This document shows, one piece after another, positions 6,918 to 14,421 of a stretch of 20,794 nt of DNA; position 1 is the stretch's first letter; every line of letters starts with the position of its first letter. The stretch is from a virus, in the IMG/VR virus record IMGVR_UViG_3300025282_000321, positions 1 through 20,794 of that record. One strand, written 5' to 3'. The notes under the pieces are model-generated. The model did not search any database and had not been told where the DNA came from. It worked only from the letters and a program-made list of their open reading frames with translations. Made by a program: the position numbers and the translations under genes.

Positions 6918-8024
6918 ATGTCTAGTATGCTTGATCAAGTTATTGTCGACGCAGAAGCCTTAAAAGAGGTTGCAATCAAAAATGCAGAAGCTACAATCGT
7001 TGAAAAATATTCTAATGATATTAAAAAAGCCGTAGACCAGCTTTTAGAACAGGGCCCAAGCCCAGAAGAAATGGCTATGATGGGTGCTGCTGGCGGAATG
7101 GCGCAGCCTGGCACTCCTGATGCTCCTGGCGGAATGGATGCTGGTTCTGGCGAAGATGTAGGTCCCTCTATACCTCCAGCCCAGATGGACCTCCAAAAAA
7201 CAGTTACAATCAACCTATCAGAATTAGTACAGGAGATGAAAATGGACGATCTTGACCCTTCAGAAAAACAAATGCATGAATTAGTAGCAGAAGAGGTTAC
7301 TGGTGGCGAAGAAGTTGCCGAAGAGGAAGGAAGAGAAGTAATCACCATTCAAGAGTCTGTCATTGCTGATATTTTAGGCGAAGACCTCGAAGAAGATGTA
7401 TACGAAGAAGACGTATATGAAGAGGGCGAAGACCTCGGAGAAGATGTATACGAAGAAGGTGAAGAACTTGAAGAAGATGTATATGAAGACTCCTCCCCAT
7501 ATGAGGCCGGTGTTATGGAGGGGCAAGAAACACAACGGGAAGCAATTGATAAATTACAACGAGCCCTTCAAGTTTATCAACATGACTACGCAAAACTTTA
7601 TGAATCACACCAAGCATACGAACAAGAACACGCACAGCTTTATCAACAGGCTGGGCAATTACACGAACAAAATAATAAATTTAGAGAAATGCTCGTTAAG
7701 ACCCAAGAAAAGCTTAACGAGGTAAATGTGCGAAATGCGCATTTACATTATACAAACCGCACTTTAATTAGCGACTCCCTGAATGAGCGACAGAAAGATA
7801 AAATTGTCGAAGCTATTGGAAAAGCGGGTACGGTTGAAGAAGCAAAAGTAATTTTTGAAACTCTTCAAAGTGCAGTGGCTGGTATAAGGTCTATTCAAGA
7901 TACTCCAAAATCACTGGACGAAGCAATCAACAAGCGTTCTTCAGCTTTCTTGCCTCGTAAAGAGGAAAAGCAATCCGATCCGTCATTTACGGATAGGATG
8001 CAACGTTTAGCAGGTATTAAATAA
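6918..8024 (+). CDS. gp22: gp22-like prohead core scaffolding protein
   Basis: 368 aa; ATG 6918 with a strong AAAAGGAG upstream. It directly precedes the major capsid gene, as gene 22 does in T4. The N-terminus ('MLDQVIVDAEALKEVAIKN') is helical and followed by a Pro/Gly/Met linker (~50-90). Residues ~155-190 are an acidic tandem repeat of D-V-Y-E-E units. Residues ~200-285 form a long Gln/His/Tyr/Glu-rich coiled coil ('KLQRALQVYQHDYAKLYESH'). 'LNERQKDKIVEAIGKAGTVE' resembles the corresponding part of T4 gp22 ('LTESQKEKVSALVEGM', from memory). The scaffold is expected to form the core inside the prohead and then be degraded by the prohead protease, which is not in this window. It is longer than T4 gp22 (~269 aa), mostly because of the linker and acidic repeat. 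Confidence 0.75.
   Translation: MSSMLDQVIVDAEALKEVAIKNAEATIVEKYSNDIKKAVDQLLEQGPSPEEMAMMGAAGGMAQPGTPDAPGGMDAGSGEDVGPSIPPAQMDLQKTVTINLSELVQEMKMDDLDPSEKQMHELVAEEVTGGEEVAEEEGREVITIQESVIADILGEDLEEDVYEEDVYEEGEDLGEDVYEEGEELEEDVYEDSSPYEAGVMEGQETQREAIDKLQRALQVYQHDYAKLYESHQAYEQEHAQLYQQAGQLHEQNNKFREMLVKTQEKLNEVNVRNAHLHYTNRTLISDSLNERQKDKIVEAIGKAGTVEEAKVIFETLQSAVAGIRSIQDTPKSLDEAINKRSSAFLPRKEEKQSDPSFTDRMQRLAGIK
7380..7488 (+). repeat. Acidic tandem repeat (DVYEE units) in scaffold gene
   Basis: Four copies of D-V-Y-E followed by E or D are separated by 'EEGEDLG'- or 'EEGEELE'-type linkers, with GATGTATAYGAAGA as the core at DNA level. In another frame the same repeat creates a spurious 109-aa open frame at 7396-7725. 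Confidence 0.9.
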
Positions 8025-8049
8025 ACATTGATTAAAGGAGGATTTAAAT

Positions 8050-9903
8050 ATGTCTATTTTAAATAAACTAACCGAAGGACTTGTTAACCGCGATCTCAAG
8101 AAAGAAGGCGAAGCAGTTGTTTCTAAGTGGGATAAAACTGGTCTTCTTGAAGGTTTGAACGGTAACAATCGTTCTACAATGGCTCGGCTGCTTGAAAATC
8201 AAGCTAAAGAGTTACTACGTGAGGCCAGTTCAATGGCCGCTGGAGATGTTGAGGGCTTTGCAGCCGTCGCATTCCCAATTGTTCGCCGTGTATTCGGTGG
8301 ACTTGTCGCTAACGATCTTGTTAGCGTTCAGCCCATGAGTTTGCCCTCTGGTCTGATCTTTTTCCTGGACTTTACCTATACAGATGGCCGCGGCGGTCTC
8401 GACGCTAGCTCTTCAGTATATGGTGGTGGAGTAGTTGCTTCACAGATTACCGGTGGTGTCACAGACCTCACTGGATCTGGTTTCTATAACATGAGCAATG
8501 TATATTCTTCACCGACTGGTTCGCTGACTGCGATGGCCGTTAACGCCGACTCAGATCACGGAACCTCGGACTCCCCTGAGTTTAACATTAAAGCCACGGG
8601 TACCGCTGGTACCAACGCGCTATTCGATCTTGACGGTACTAAAATTGCCGACTTGTCGGATGCACAGAAAAAGGCGATTCGTTATGACGCAGATGTCTTA
8701 GGACAAGCTACAGGACGCGTCTATCATGGTGTTGCCTGTCTTGGTCAAGCCGATTTTGATAAGATCAATTTAGACATGCTTCAAGGTATCGTGATGCACA
8801 CCAACGTCACCGATACTACGGAGTCTGACATGGGTCTAGGGGCAAACAATGGACGTTTACTTCGTCGTTTGACTCATCGAGGCTGGCACAATGCAAGTGG
8901 AGTGCTCACTGGTAGCGCCGGAAGAAAGATCAGCATGTATTGGGTCACTTCCACCGACAGTACCGACACATTGGCAACTGGCGATGCAAACCATAGCCTT
9001 TCTGTACCTATAAAAGACTCATTTGCAGCTTCCAATGCTATTGGATCTGTTGTAGGTCAGGCCGATTGGGGCCTTGAAGAGCCAAGACCTGGGACTGGCA
9101 ATGCTGGTAACGCAACTAAGAAAAACACCATTGCAGAGATTGATATCAAAGTTGATTCAATCGCTGTAACGGCTATCACCAAAAAGCTTAAAGCTAAGTG
9201 GTCGCCAGAGCTTGGTCAAGACCTCAATGCATATCATAATCTTGATGCAGAAGTTGAGCTTACGTCGATTCTTTCTGAGCATATTGCTCTTGAAATTGAC
9301 CGCGAGATTCTTAACGATCTCATCCAAGGGGCAACTGCTGGTACGTATTACTGGTCTCGTTCGCCTGGTCTTTTTGTACATCGTACAAAGGGCACTGAGC
9401 TTGGTGCATCCTCGGCTGCACCGGACTTCACTGGTACCGTGTCTGAGTGGTACGAGACTCTTGTAGAGACTCTTAATGATGTCTCCGCACAGATTCACCG
9501 TAAAACTCTTCGCGGCGGAGCTACGTTCCTTGTGACTAGCCCCGAGATTGCTAATATTCTTGAGTTTACTAGCGGTTTCCGTGCTAATATTACCCATGAC
9601 GATGACAAGGGTACTGTTGGTGCTGTTAAAGCTGGTAATCTTAGCAAGAAATGGGATGTTTACGTTGATCCGTACTTCCCGCGCAATCTTGTATTGGTTG
9701 GCCGTAAAGGCGGTAGTTTCTTGGAGAGTGGCTATGTCTACGCTCCTTATGTACCGTTGCAGGTTACTCCCACTATCTTTGGTACGGAAGACTTCGTACC
9801 GCGTAAAGGCGTTATGACCCGTTACGCTAAAAAGATGGTCCGACCTGATATGTATGGTCTAGTAGTTGTTCGCGGACTCCTCGGTGAGGAAGGCGCTAGC
9901 TAA
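8050..9903 (+). CDS. gp23: Major capsid protein, T4 gp23 family
   Basis: 617 aa; ATG 8050 behind AAAGGAGG. The N-terminal region contains 'MARLLENQAKELLREA' and then 'VRRVFGGLVANDLVSVQPMS', matching the T4 gp23 'VRRAIPNLIAFDICGVQPMN' region (from memory). The C-terminal half carries the rest of the gp23 fold: 'IALEIDREILNDLIQGA', 'SAQIHRKTLRGGATFLVTSP', 'KWDVYVDPYFPRNLVLVGRK', 'SGYVYAPYVPL', and 'MTRYAKKMVRPDMYGLVVVR'. It forms the HK97-fold hexameric shell. At 617 aa it exceeds T4 gp23 (521 aa), with extra sequence around residues ~120-300. A cleavage site for the prohead protease could not be assigned. Arginine codons are almost all CGN (about 25 of 27), whereas neighbouring genes favour AGA, consistent with very high expression. 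A terminator follows. Confidence 0.95.
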   Translation: MSILNKLTEGLVNRDLKKEGEAVVSKWDKTGLLEGLNGNNRSTMARLLENQAKELLREASSMAAGDVEGFAAVAFPIVRRVFGGLVANDLVSVQPMSLPSGLIFFLDFTYTDGRGGLDASSSVYGGGVVASQITGGVTDLTGSGFYNMSNVYSSPTGSLTAMAVNADSDHGTSDSPEFNIKATGTAGTNALFDLDGTKIADLSDAQKKAIRYDADVLGQATGRVYHGVACLGQADFDKINLDMLQGIVMHTNVTDTTESDMGLGANNGRLLRRLTHRGWHNASGVLTGSAGRKISMYWVTSTDSTDTLATGDANHSLSVPIKDSFAASNAIGSVVGQADWGLEEPRPGTGNAGNATKKNTIAEIDIKVDSIAVTAITKKLKAKWSPELGQDLNAYHNLDAEVELTSILSEHIALEIDREILNDLIQGATAGTYYWSRSPGLFVHRTKGTELGASSAAPDFTGTVSEWYETLVETLNDVSAQIHRKTLRGGATFLVTSPEIANILEFTSGFRANITHDDDKGTVGAVKAGNLSKKWDVYVDPYFPRNLVLVGRKGGSFLESGYVYAPYVPLQVTPTIFGTEDFVPRKGVMTRYAKKMVRPDMYGLVVVRGLLGEEGAS

Positions 9904-9936
9904 TCTCTGATTAGTTAACAGCTAAATAATAATTTA

Positions 9937-9968
9937 AACCCACCTTGGGAAACTAAGGTGGGTTTTTT
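9937..9968 (+). terminator. Intrinsic terminator after major capsid gene
   Basis: Stem AACCCACCTT (9937-9946) and AAGGTGGGTT (9955-9964), perfectly complementary over 10 bp with an 8-base loop, running into a T tract to 9968. It lies 33 bases after the capsid stop and probably ends a gp22-gp23 transcript. Confidence 0.92.
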
Positions 9969-9979
9969 CATTTCCAACC

Positions 9980-9990
9980 TACTATTTATA
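9980..9990 (+). promoter_or_regulatory. TACTATTTATA motif after the capsid terminator
   Basis: Exact copy of the 11-mer at 453-463 and 14364-14374, 12 bases beyond the terminator T tract and 131 bases before the next ATG. A motif directly after a terminator and ahead of a new gene is where a new transcript would be expected to start. This is inference. Confidence 0.42.
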
Positions 9991-10012
9991 AGTAACTTGA
10001 GAATACTCTCCT

Positions 10013-10096
10013 GGGTCGAGGCCACTGACCCTCGAAGATTCATAACCGAACGTGGCTGGTTATGTTTCGTGATTAAAATCAAGTTATCGATAACTT
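10013..10096 (+). promoter_or_regulatory. Structured leader with inverted repeats and a 16-bp palindrome
   Basis: Three elements precede the gene at 10121. TCGAGG (10016-10021) pairs with CCTCGA (10030-10035), with a mutually exclusive alternative GGGTC (10013-10017) and GACCC (10027-10031). CATAACC (10041-10047) pairs with GGTTATG (10058-10064). AAGTTATCGATAACTT (10081-10096) is a perfect palindrome 9 bases before the AAAGGAG ribosome binding site. It could act as RNA hairpins controlling translation or as a protein-binding dyad. No known riboswitch class is recognised. Confidence 0.4.
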
Positions 10097-10120
10097 AAAA
10101 TATAAAAGGAGAAATAAATT

Positions 10121-10954
10121 ATGGGAAATCGAAGAATAGGGCGTAAAAGATTAGAATCTGCCCTAAAACAACTTAATGCAACTAAAGCAGATAGTGCTGG
10201 ATCTAGATCTGGCCTCGGTGGTTTTCACATGCCAGCGTTTGAAATACAGCCAGCAAAATATTTTGGCTTGTTTGACGACTTTTTAACGGTGTCAGGTGTA
10301 ACTGACCTCGTTGCTAATGATGACTTTTTTCTTGCTCACGCTGCTTCTGGTCTTGTTGGCGCCAATTGGATTGTAACTCTTGGCGGTGCTGGATCACCGA
10401 CTGCAGTTCTTGTCAATACAATTCCGGGTGGTTGTGTAAAAGTACTTGCCGGTACTACGGATGACAACATAGCCCGGCTGTTTGCTCCAAATCATATGTT
10501 TACATTGGATGCGGCGAGCGCAAGAAAAGTTTGGTTTGAAACCAGATTAAAGGTAACTGATGCCTCTGATAATGGGTTTTTTGCTGGACTTGCCTCAACT
10601 GGTGATGAAGCAGTAGATACCGCCTTTGTTGGTGGGGGTCTAGACACTGCCATGGGTTGGCAAGTAATTGACGGACAAGCATCAGTGAAATTGTCGTCAA
10701 TTGCCGCTAAAGATGATACCGAGACAGTAACAGCGTCTAGCACAGATTTGGGCGACGATACTTTTGTTACTTTGAGTATCTATTTTGATGGCAGTACTGC
10801 TCATTATTATATAAATGGCACATTGTCTCACTCTTCAGCGAGCAATTTACCTTTGGATGGAGAGGCCATGTTTCCACACCTCGAATTCGTTCAGCAAACG
10901 AACGATAATGACGTAATGCATGTCGACTATGTTAGATATTGCATGGAAAGGTAG
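10121..10954 (+). CDS. LamG/concanavalin-like virion protein, possible capsid decoration
   Basis: 277 aa; ATG 10121 with AAAGGAG (10105-10111). A short basic N-terminus ('MGNRRIGRKRLESALKQL') leads to a beta-sandwich-like body. The pattern 'VWFETRLKVTD', 'NGFFAGLAST', 'TLSIYFDGSTAHYYINGTLS' and the final 'VMHVDYVRYCMER' is typical of concanavalin A/LamG-type jelly-roll domains. Such domains often bind sugars or act as surface decoration on phage heads and fibres. The position after the major capsid gene, behind a terminator and a structured leader, favours a head surface protein, but a fibre role cannot be excluded. No signal peptide or membrane segment. Fold assignment is by pattern only. 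Confidence 0.65.
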   Translation: MGNRRIGRKRLESALKQLNATKADSAGSRSGLGGFHMPAFEIQPAKYFGLFDDFLTVSGVTDLVANDDFFLAHAASGLVGANWIVTLGGAGSPTAVLVNTIPGGCVKVLAGTTDDNIARLFAPNHMFTLDAASARKVWFETRLKVTDASDNGFFAGLASTGDEAVDTAFVGGGLDTAMGWQVIDGQASVKLSSIAAKDDTETVTASSTDLGDDTFVTLSIYFDGSTAHYYINGTLSHSSASNLPLDGEAMFPHLEFVQQTNDNDVMHVDYVRYCMER

Positions 10955-10966
10955 TAGGAGATTAAA

Positions 10967-11176
10967 ATGAAAAGATTAGTTAAAAAAATCTTAGTTGAGG
11001 AAGAGTCGTCAGACACTGTGAAGGTATATAAGAAAATATACGAAGAAGTACCTGACAAACCTGCCCCCAAAAAGGCTGGCCCAAAAAAGGCAACACCAAA
11101 AAAGCCAAAGGTAAAAAAAAGTGTTGCAAAAAAAGTTGTAGAAAAGCTTACAAAAAAAGATGAAGATGTAAAGTAA
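10967..11176 (+). CDS. Small lysine-rich, histone-tail-like protein
   Basis: 69 aa; ATG 10967 follows TAGGAG, 12 bases after the previous stop, so it is cotranscribed with the LamG-like gene. The N-terminal half is mixed charge ('MKRLVKKILVEEESSD', 'VYKKIYEEVPDKPAP'). The second half is a Lys/Pro/Ala tail ('KKAGPKKATPKKPKVKK') resembling histone H1-type tails or other disordered DNA-binding sequences. It has no Cys, Trp or membrane segment. It may bind DNA or RNA, possibly as an internal head protein or as a factor modifying the host nucleoid; nothing in the sequence decides between these. A strong terminator lies 35 bases downstream. Confidence 0.7.
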   Translation: MKRLVKKILVEEESSDTVKVYKKIYEEVPDKPAPKKAGPKKATPKKPKVKKSVAKKVVEKLTKKDEDVK

Positions 11177-11211
11177 TCTATTTTTAATAAGTTTATATAA
11201 CGAAATCTAAG

Positions 11212-11236
11212 CCCCGCCTTTCAGGCGGGGTTTTTT
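11212..11236 (+). terminator. Intrinsic terminator after lysine-rich gene
   Basis: CCCCGCCT (11212-11219), loop TTC, and AGGCGGGG (11223-11230), then six T residues. A strong GC stem in an AT-rich region. It separates the two small lysine-rich genes into different transcripts. Confidence 0.95.
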
Positions 11237-11285
11237 CTTAAAATCCCCAACACAATATTATATAATATAACAAAAGGAGTTTACC

Positions 11286-11594
11286 ATGGGAAAGAAAAAA
11301 CGTCGGATGAATAGTCCAAAATATGCAAAGAAATTTGCAGCAAAGTTTGCAAAGTTTAAAGCAGCAGTAGAAGAAGCACTCTCAATAACTGCTGGAACTT
11401 ATGAAGAAGTAATTGAAGAACGAAAAGAAGTTGAAGAGAAAAAGGTTCCTAAAGTTGTGGTAAAAGAGGTTGACGAATCTGCTATATCTGAGCCAAAACC
11501 AAAAAAGCATTCTGCGAGAAAACCGCCCCAGAAAAAAACACCAGATTTTAAAAAGAAAACTACAAGAAAAAGAAAACCTGCAAAGAAAAAGTAA
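11286..11594 (+). CDS. Second small basic protein
   Basis: 102 aa; ATG 11286 with AAAAGGAG at 11272-11279. The N-terminus is a strongly basic amphipathic segment ('MGKKKRRMNSPKYAKKFAAK', then 'FAKFKAAVEEAL'). The middle is alternating acid/basic ('EEVIEERKEVEEKKVPKVVV'). The C-terminus is a Lys/Arg/Pro tail ('KKTTRKRKPAKKK'). The general layout matches the 69-aa gene upstream, although they do not align convincingly. Possible nucleic-acid-binding or internal capsid protein; function unknown. Just upstream, after the terminator, is an AT palindrome containing TATAAT (11261-11266), but a start site there would fall on the ribosome binding site, so it is not called a promoter. Confidence 0.7.
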   Translation: MGKKKRRMNSPKYAKKFAAKFAKFKAAVEEALSITAGTYEEVIEERKEVEEKKVPKVVVKEVDESAISEPKPKKHSARKPPQKKTPDFKKKTTRKRKPAKKK

Positions 11595-11646
11595 ATTAGA
11601 TTTTTTAAATAGCTGCCAACTAATTATAGCGAGGAGATCTAAATGA

Positions 11647-12966
11647 ATGGCAGTACCGACCTTAACACCTTCAAGCCAAACAAGCAAAGTTACACTTCCA
11701 ACAGGAAGCACGCCAAGCGATGTAAAAGATAACACTGAATTGCCTTTTCAAGTTTATTCTAGCACAACTGTACAAATTGGCGACAACTCAGTGACCAACA
11801 ATATGTTTTCCCAGTATTTTTGCACTGGTGCTGCAAATCAAGTTGCATATACTTTTAAAAAGCTTGGCGGCGACGTATTAGACATAGAAATAACTACAGG
11901 AAGCGTTTTTTCAGCTTATGAAGAATCTGTGCTAGAATATTCTTATATTGTTAATATACATCAAGCCAAAAACATTCTTGGAAGTGCTTTAGGCGCCGCA
12001 ACAGGCACTTTTAATCACCATGGTGAAAAAATCACCACCGGCGCCACTTCAGATAAAGATAAGAAAAACCTTAGATATCCCGAATGGCAATTTTCTTATG
12101 GCAAAAAAATTGGCGATGGAATGGCCACAGATGCTGGTTTTGGTGGCACTACAAGAATATATTCGGCCTCTTTTGCAACGACTATTAATGTACAAGATTA
12201 TGACTTACAAGCGGTTGTTGAAACTGCAGATGCAGATAGCGACTCAGAAATATTCGGCAAAATTAACAATAAAAAAGCTTATATAACAAGGGTATGGTAC
12301 AAAACACCTCATGCTATGTGGAGATTTTATGGTTATTATGGTGGTTTAAATACCGTTGGCGATTTAGCTAGTTATGGCCAATTTGCAGATGACTCTACCT
12401 TTGAAATTATTCCAGCATGGCAAAATAAATTACAAGCCATGGCCTTTGAAGATGCAATTTATACCAGAAACAGCCATTATTCATATGAAATTAAAAACAA
12501 CAGGCTAAGAATTTTCCCAAGTCCAACTATTAGTTCTCCAACTGAAGTCTGGTTTGAATTCTATGTTCGCAATGATATCTTTGCCCGTGATTCTGAAAAA
12601 GATGATGGTATCGATGGTGTCAATAATATGAACACTCTACCATTTGAAAATATTCCCTATAAAAATATTAATGCAATCGGTAAACAATGGATTAGAAGAT
12701 TTGCTTTAGCTTTAAGTAAAGAAACATTAGGACAAGTGCGTAGTAAATTTAGTTCTATTCCTATACCTGGAGAAACTGTTAATTTAAACGGCTCAGAGTT
12801 AATTTCTCAGAGCCAGCAAGAGCAAGAAAAACTAAGAGAAGAACTAAAAACAACATTAGATGAACTTACGTACGCCAAGTTAGTCGAAAAAGATGCTACC
12901 ATGGCAGAAGCTGCAATGGGAGTACAGGGTAAAATTCCTTATCCTGTGCCTATTGTGTTGGGATAA
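11647..12966 (+). CDS. gp13: gp13-like neck protein
   Basis: 439 aa. The reading frame starts at ATG 11647 ('MAVPTLTPSSQ'); GAGGAG at 11631-11636 is 10 bases away. An out-of-frame ATG at 11643 is 4 bases closer and encodes only a 29-aa overlapping frame. The middle part contains 'AYITRVWYKTPHAMWRFYGY'. The C-terminal part has 'IGKQWIRRFALALSKETLGQ' and 'VRSKFSSIPIPGETVNLNG', followed by 'QEQEKLREELKTTLDELTY', the conserved end of T4-type gp13 neck proteins (from memory). gp13 sits in the neck between portal and tail and completes the DNA-filled head. It is longer than T4 gp13 (309 aa). Its neighbours gp14- and gp15-like follow in the T4 order 13-14-15. Confidence 0.8.
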   Translation: MAVPTLTPSSQTSKVTLPTGSTPSDVKDNTELPFQVYSSTTVQIGDNSVTNNMFSQYFCTGAANQVAYTFKKLGGDVLDIEITTGSVFSAYEESVLEYSYIVNIHQAKNILGSALGAATGTFNHHGEKITTGATSDKDKKNLRYPEWQFSYGKKIGDGMATDAGFGGTTRIYSASFATTINVQDYDLQAVVETADADSDSEIFGKINNKKAYITRVWYKTPHAMWRFYGYYGGLNTVGDLASYGQFADDSTFEIIPAWQNKLQAMAFEDAIYTRNSHYSYEIKNNRLRIFPSPTISSPTEVWFEFYVRNDIFARDSEKDDGIDGVNNMNTLPFENIPYKNINAIGKQWIRRFALALSKETLGQVRSKFSSIPIPGETVNLNGSELISQSQQEQEKLREELKTTLDELTYAKLVEKDATMAEAAMGVQGKIPYPVPIVLG

Positions 12967-12972
12967 TAGAAA

Positions 12973-13461
12973 ATGGCAAGTAATAAATGGTCACAACCCA
13001 GCAAACCACCTCCTCCGTTATTTGTTGGTAAAAAGGAGCGAGATCTTGTCAAACAAGTCAATGATGAACTTATTGAACGAGTCATTGGCCAACAAATAGC
13101 ATATTATCCTATAAGCTTAGAACATACTAATTTTCATTCTTTATATGGAGAAGCAATAGAAAAAACATTTTTACCTCCAATTAGAGTTTATGTTTTAGTT
13201 GTTTGGAAAGGGTATACCACTGAAACAACAAGCATGGGAATTGACAGAAAACCATCTATTACAGTACATTTTCACAAGAGAAGACTAACAGAAGACCAAG
13301 ATTTGTTTGTTAGGGAAGGAGACTTTATTTTATACGGCGATACATATTACGAAATAACTACTTTAAACGAACCAAGACAACTGTTTGGCCAAACAGATCA
13401 TAAAATGGAAATAGAAGCTAATTGTATTAAATCCAGAAGAGGGCTTTTCGATGCCACATAA
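12973..13461 (+). CDS. gp14: gp14-like neck protein
   Basis: 162 aa; ATG 12973 lies 6 bases after the gp13 stop and has no clear ribosome binding site, suggesting translational coupling. 'RVIGQQIAYYPISLEHTN', 'LYGEAIEKTFLPPIRVYVLV', 'REGDFILYGDTYYEITTLNE' and 'QLFGQTDHKMEIEANCIKSR' correspond in order and spacing to T4 gp14 segments such as 'ECYYVPREY', 'EGDLIYFPMDNSLFEI' and 'YQLGQNAIRK' (from memory). It is shorter than T4 gp14 (256 aa) and lacks the long C-terminal part. Expected to form the head-closure layer of the neck with gp13. Its stop overlaps the start of the next gene by 11 bases. Confidence 0.72.
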   Translation: MASNKWSQPSKPPPPLFVGKKERDLVKQVNDELIERVIGQQIAYYPISLEHTNFHSLYGEAIEKTFLPPIRVYVLVVWKGYTTETTSMGIDRKPSITVHFHKRRLTEDQDLFVREGDFILYGDTYYEITTLNEPRQLFGQTDHKMEIEANCIKSRRGLFDAT

Positions 13462-14305
13462 AGAATTTCCCATAACTCCATCGACTTTAGAATTAATCGA
13501 TGAATCTCTTTTTAATTATGTCATTGGGCTGGATCTAAGGGCAACCACGAATAAAGGCTGGAAAAAAACCCCAATTATTTGGACGTCGGCAGAAAGATCT
13601 TATCAAATTAAAAACGACAAAGATATAAGAGACGGTGTTGGTAGCTTAATTTTGCCTTTAATTACAATTGAGCGCACATCAGTTGTAAAAGATATGAACA
13701 GAAAAGGTGTTTTTTGGGGTAACGTAGACAGAAATAAAGACGGAGGCTCTATCACTTTTACCAGGAGAATTAACCAAGATAAAACATCTAATTTTGCTAA
13801 TGCAGATGCTTATAGATTAGAAAACCAACTTAATTTTCCTAGAGAAAATAAAAAAGTTGTTTATGAGTGGATATCAATGCCAATGCCAACATATGTTGAA
13901 ATATCGTATGCAATATCACTACGTACAGAATATCAACAACAAATGAATGAATTAGCAACGCCATTTATTACTAAAACTGGTGCAATTAATTATTTTCCAA
14001 TGAGAAACAAAGGGCACTTTTATGAAGGATTTATTCAGGGCAATTTCGCTGCAAACAACAACCTGGCAGGTTTAGGCCAAGAAGAACGAAAATATGAAAC
14101 AAGAATAGATATCAAGGTTTTAGGTTATTTATTAGGCGAAGGTAAAAATCAAGAAACACCAAAAATGGTTATAGCTGAAAACGCTGTTGAAGTAAAAATA
14201 CCCAGAGAAAGAATCATACTTGGCGACATAGATGAACATTTAACCGAACAACAGCGAAAAAAAGCCGCCCAGCGCTTAGAAAACTCTCCAAACGAGCTAA
14301 ACTAG
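13451..14305 (+). CDS. gp15: gp15-like tail completion/sheath terminator protein
   Basis: 284 aa; ATG 13451 lies inside the end of the gp14-like gene, with AAGAGGG 7 bases upstream. The order of features follows T4 gp15 (272 aa): an early 'IDESLFNYVIGLDLRATT', a beta segment 'TPIIWTSAERSYQI', 'LILPLITIERTSVVKD', then 'PMPTYVEISYAISLRTEYQQ' and 'QMNELATPFITKTGAINYFP', matching T4 'IKMIYELSIFTRYEDDMFQI', and 'YETRIDIKVLGYLLGEG' matching the strand before 'EVNGWMYPP' (from memory). gp15 caps the tail tube and sheath and joins the tail to the neck. The C-terminal ~60 residues are polar and charged. Position directly before the sheath gene supports the call. Confidence 0.75.
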   Translation: MPHKEFPITPSTLELIDESLFNYVIGLDLRATTNKGWKKTPIIWTSAERSYQIKNDKDIRDGVGSLILPLITIERTSVVKDMNRKGVFWGNVDRNKDGGSITFTRRINQDKTSNFANADAYRLENQLNFPRENKKVVYEWISMPMPTYVEISYAISLRTEYQQQMNELATPFITKTGAINYFPMRNKGHFYEGFIQGNFAANNNLAGLGQEERKYETRIDIKVLGYLLGEGKNQETPKMVIAENAVEVKIPRERIILGDIDEHLTEQQRKKAAQRLENSPNELN

Positions 14306-14363
14306 TGAAAGCTATTAGTAAAACTCATTTTAAGCAGAAGTAAAGGATTTTGCAATTTCTTAT

Positions 14364-14374
14364 TACTATTTATA
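14364..14374 (+). promoter_or_regulatory. TACTATTTATA motif upstream of sheath gene
   Basis: Third exact copy of the 11-mer, 47 bases before the sheath ATG. It is followed by AAG, as is the copy at 9980. The surrounding gap (14306-14421) is AT-rich and holds no hairpin. Inferred late promoter or processing element. Confidence 0.42.
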
Positions 14375-14421
14375 AGAGAAATAATTTATTTTTTAAATAA
14401 GCCAAAAGGAGACTCAAAAGA

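Noticed and set aside
7396-7725. Overlapping + strand frame of 109 codons in the scaffold gene
   Set aside because: The Lys/Tyr/Met-rich product is the shifted reading of the DVYEE repeat and the coiled coil; it has no ribosome binding site of its own.
9157-9817. Several frames overlapping the capsid gene on both strands
   Set aside because: They are embedded in a clear gp23 reading frame, have no start signals and no recognisable motifs.
11238-11268. Sigma70-like promoter: TTAAAA and TATAAT with 17-base spacing after the terminator
   Set aside because: The region is a simple AT palindrome, the -35 match is poor, and the start site would fall on the ribosome binding site of the next gene.
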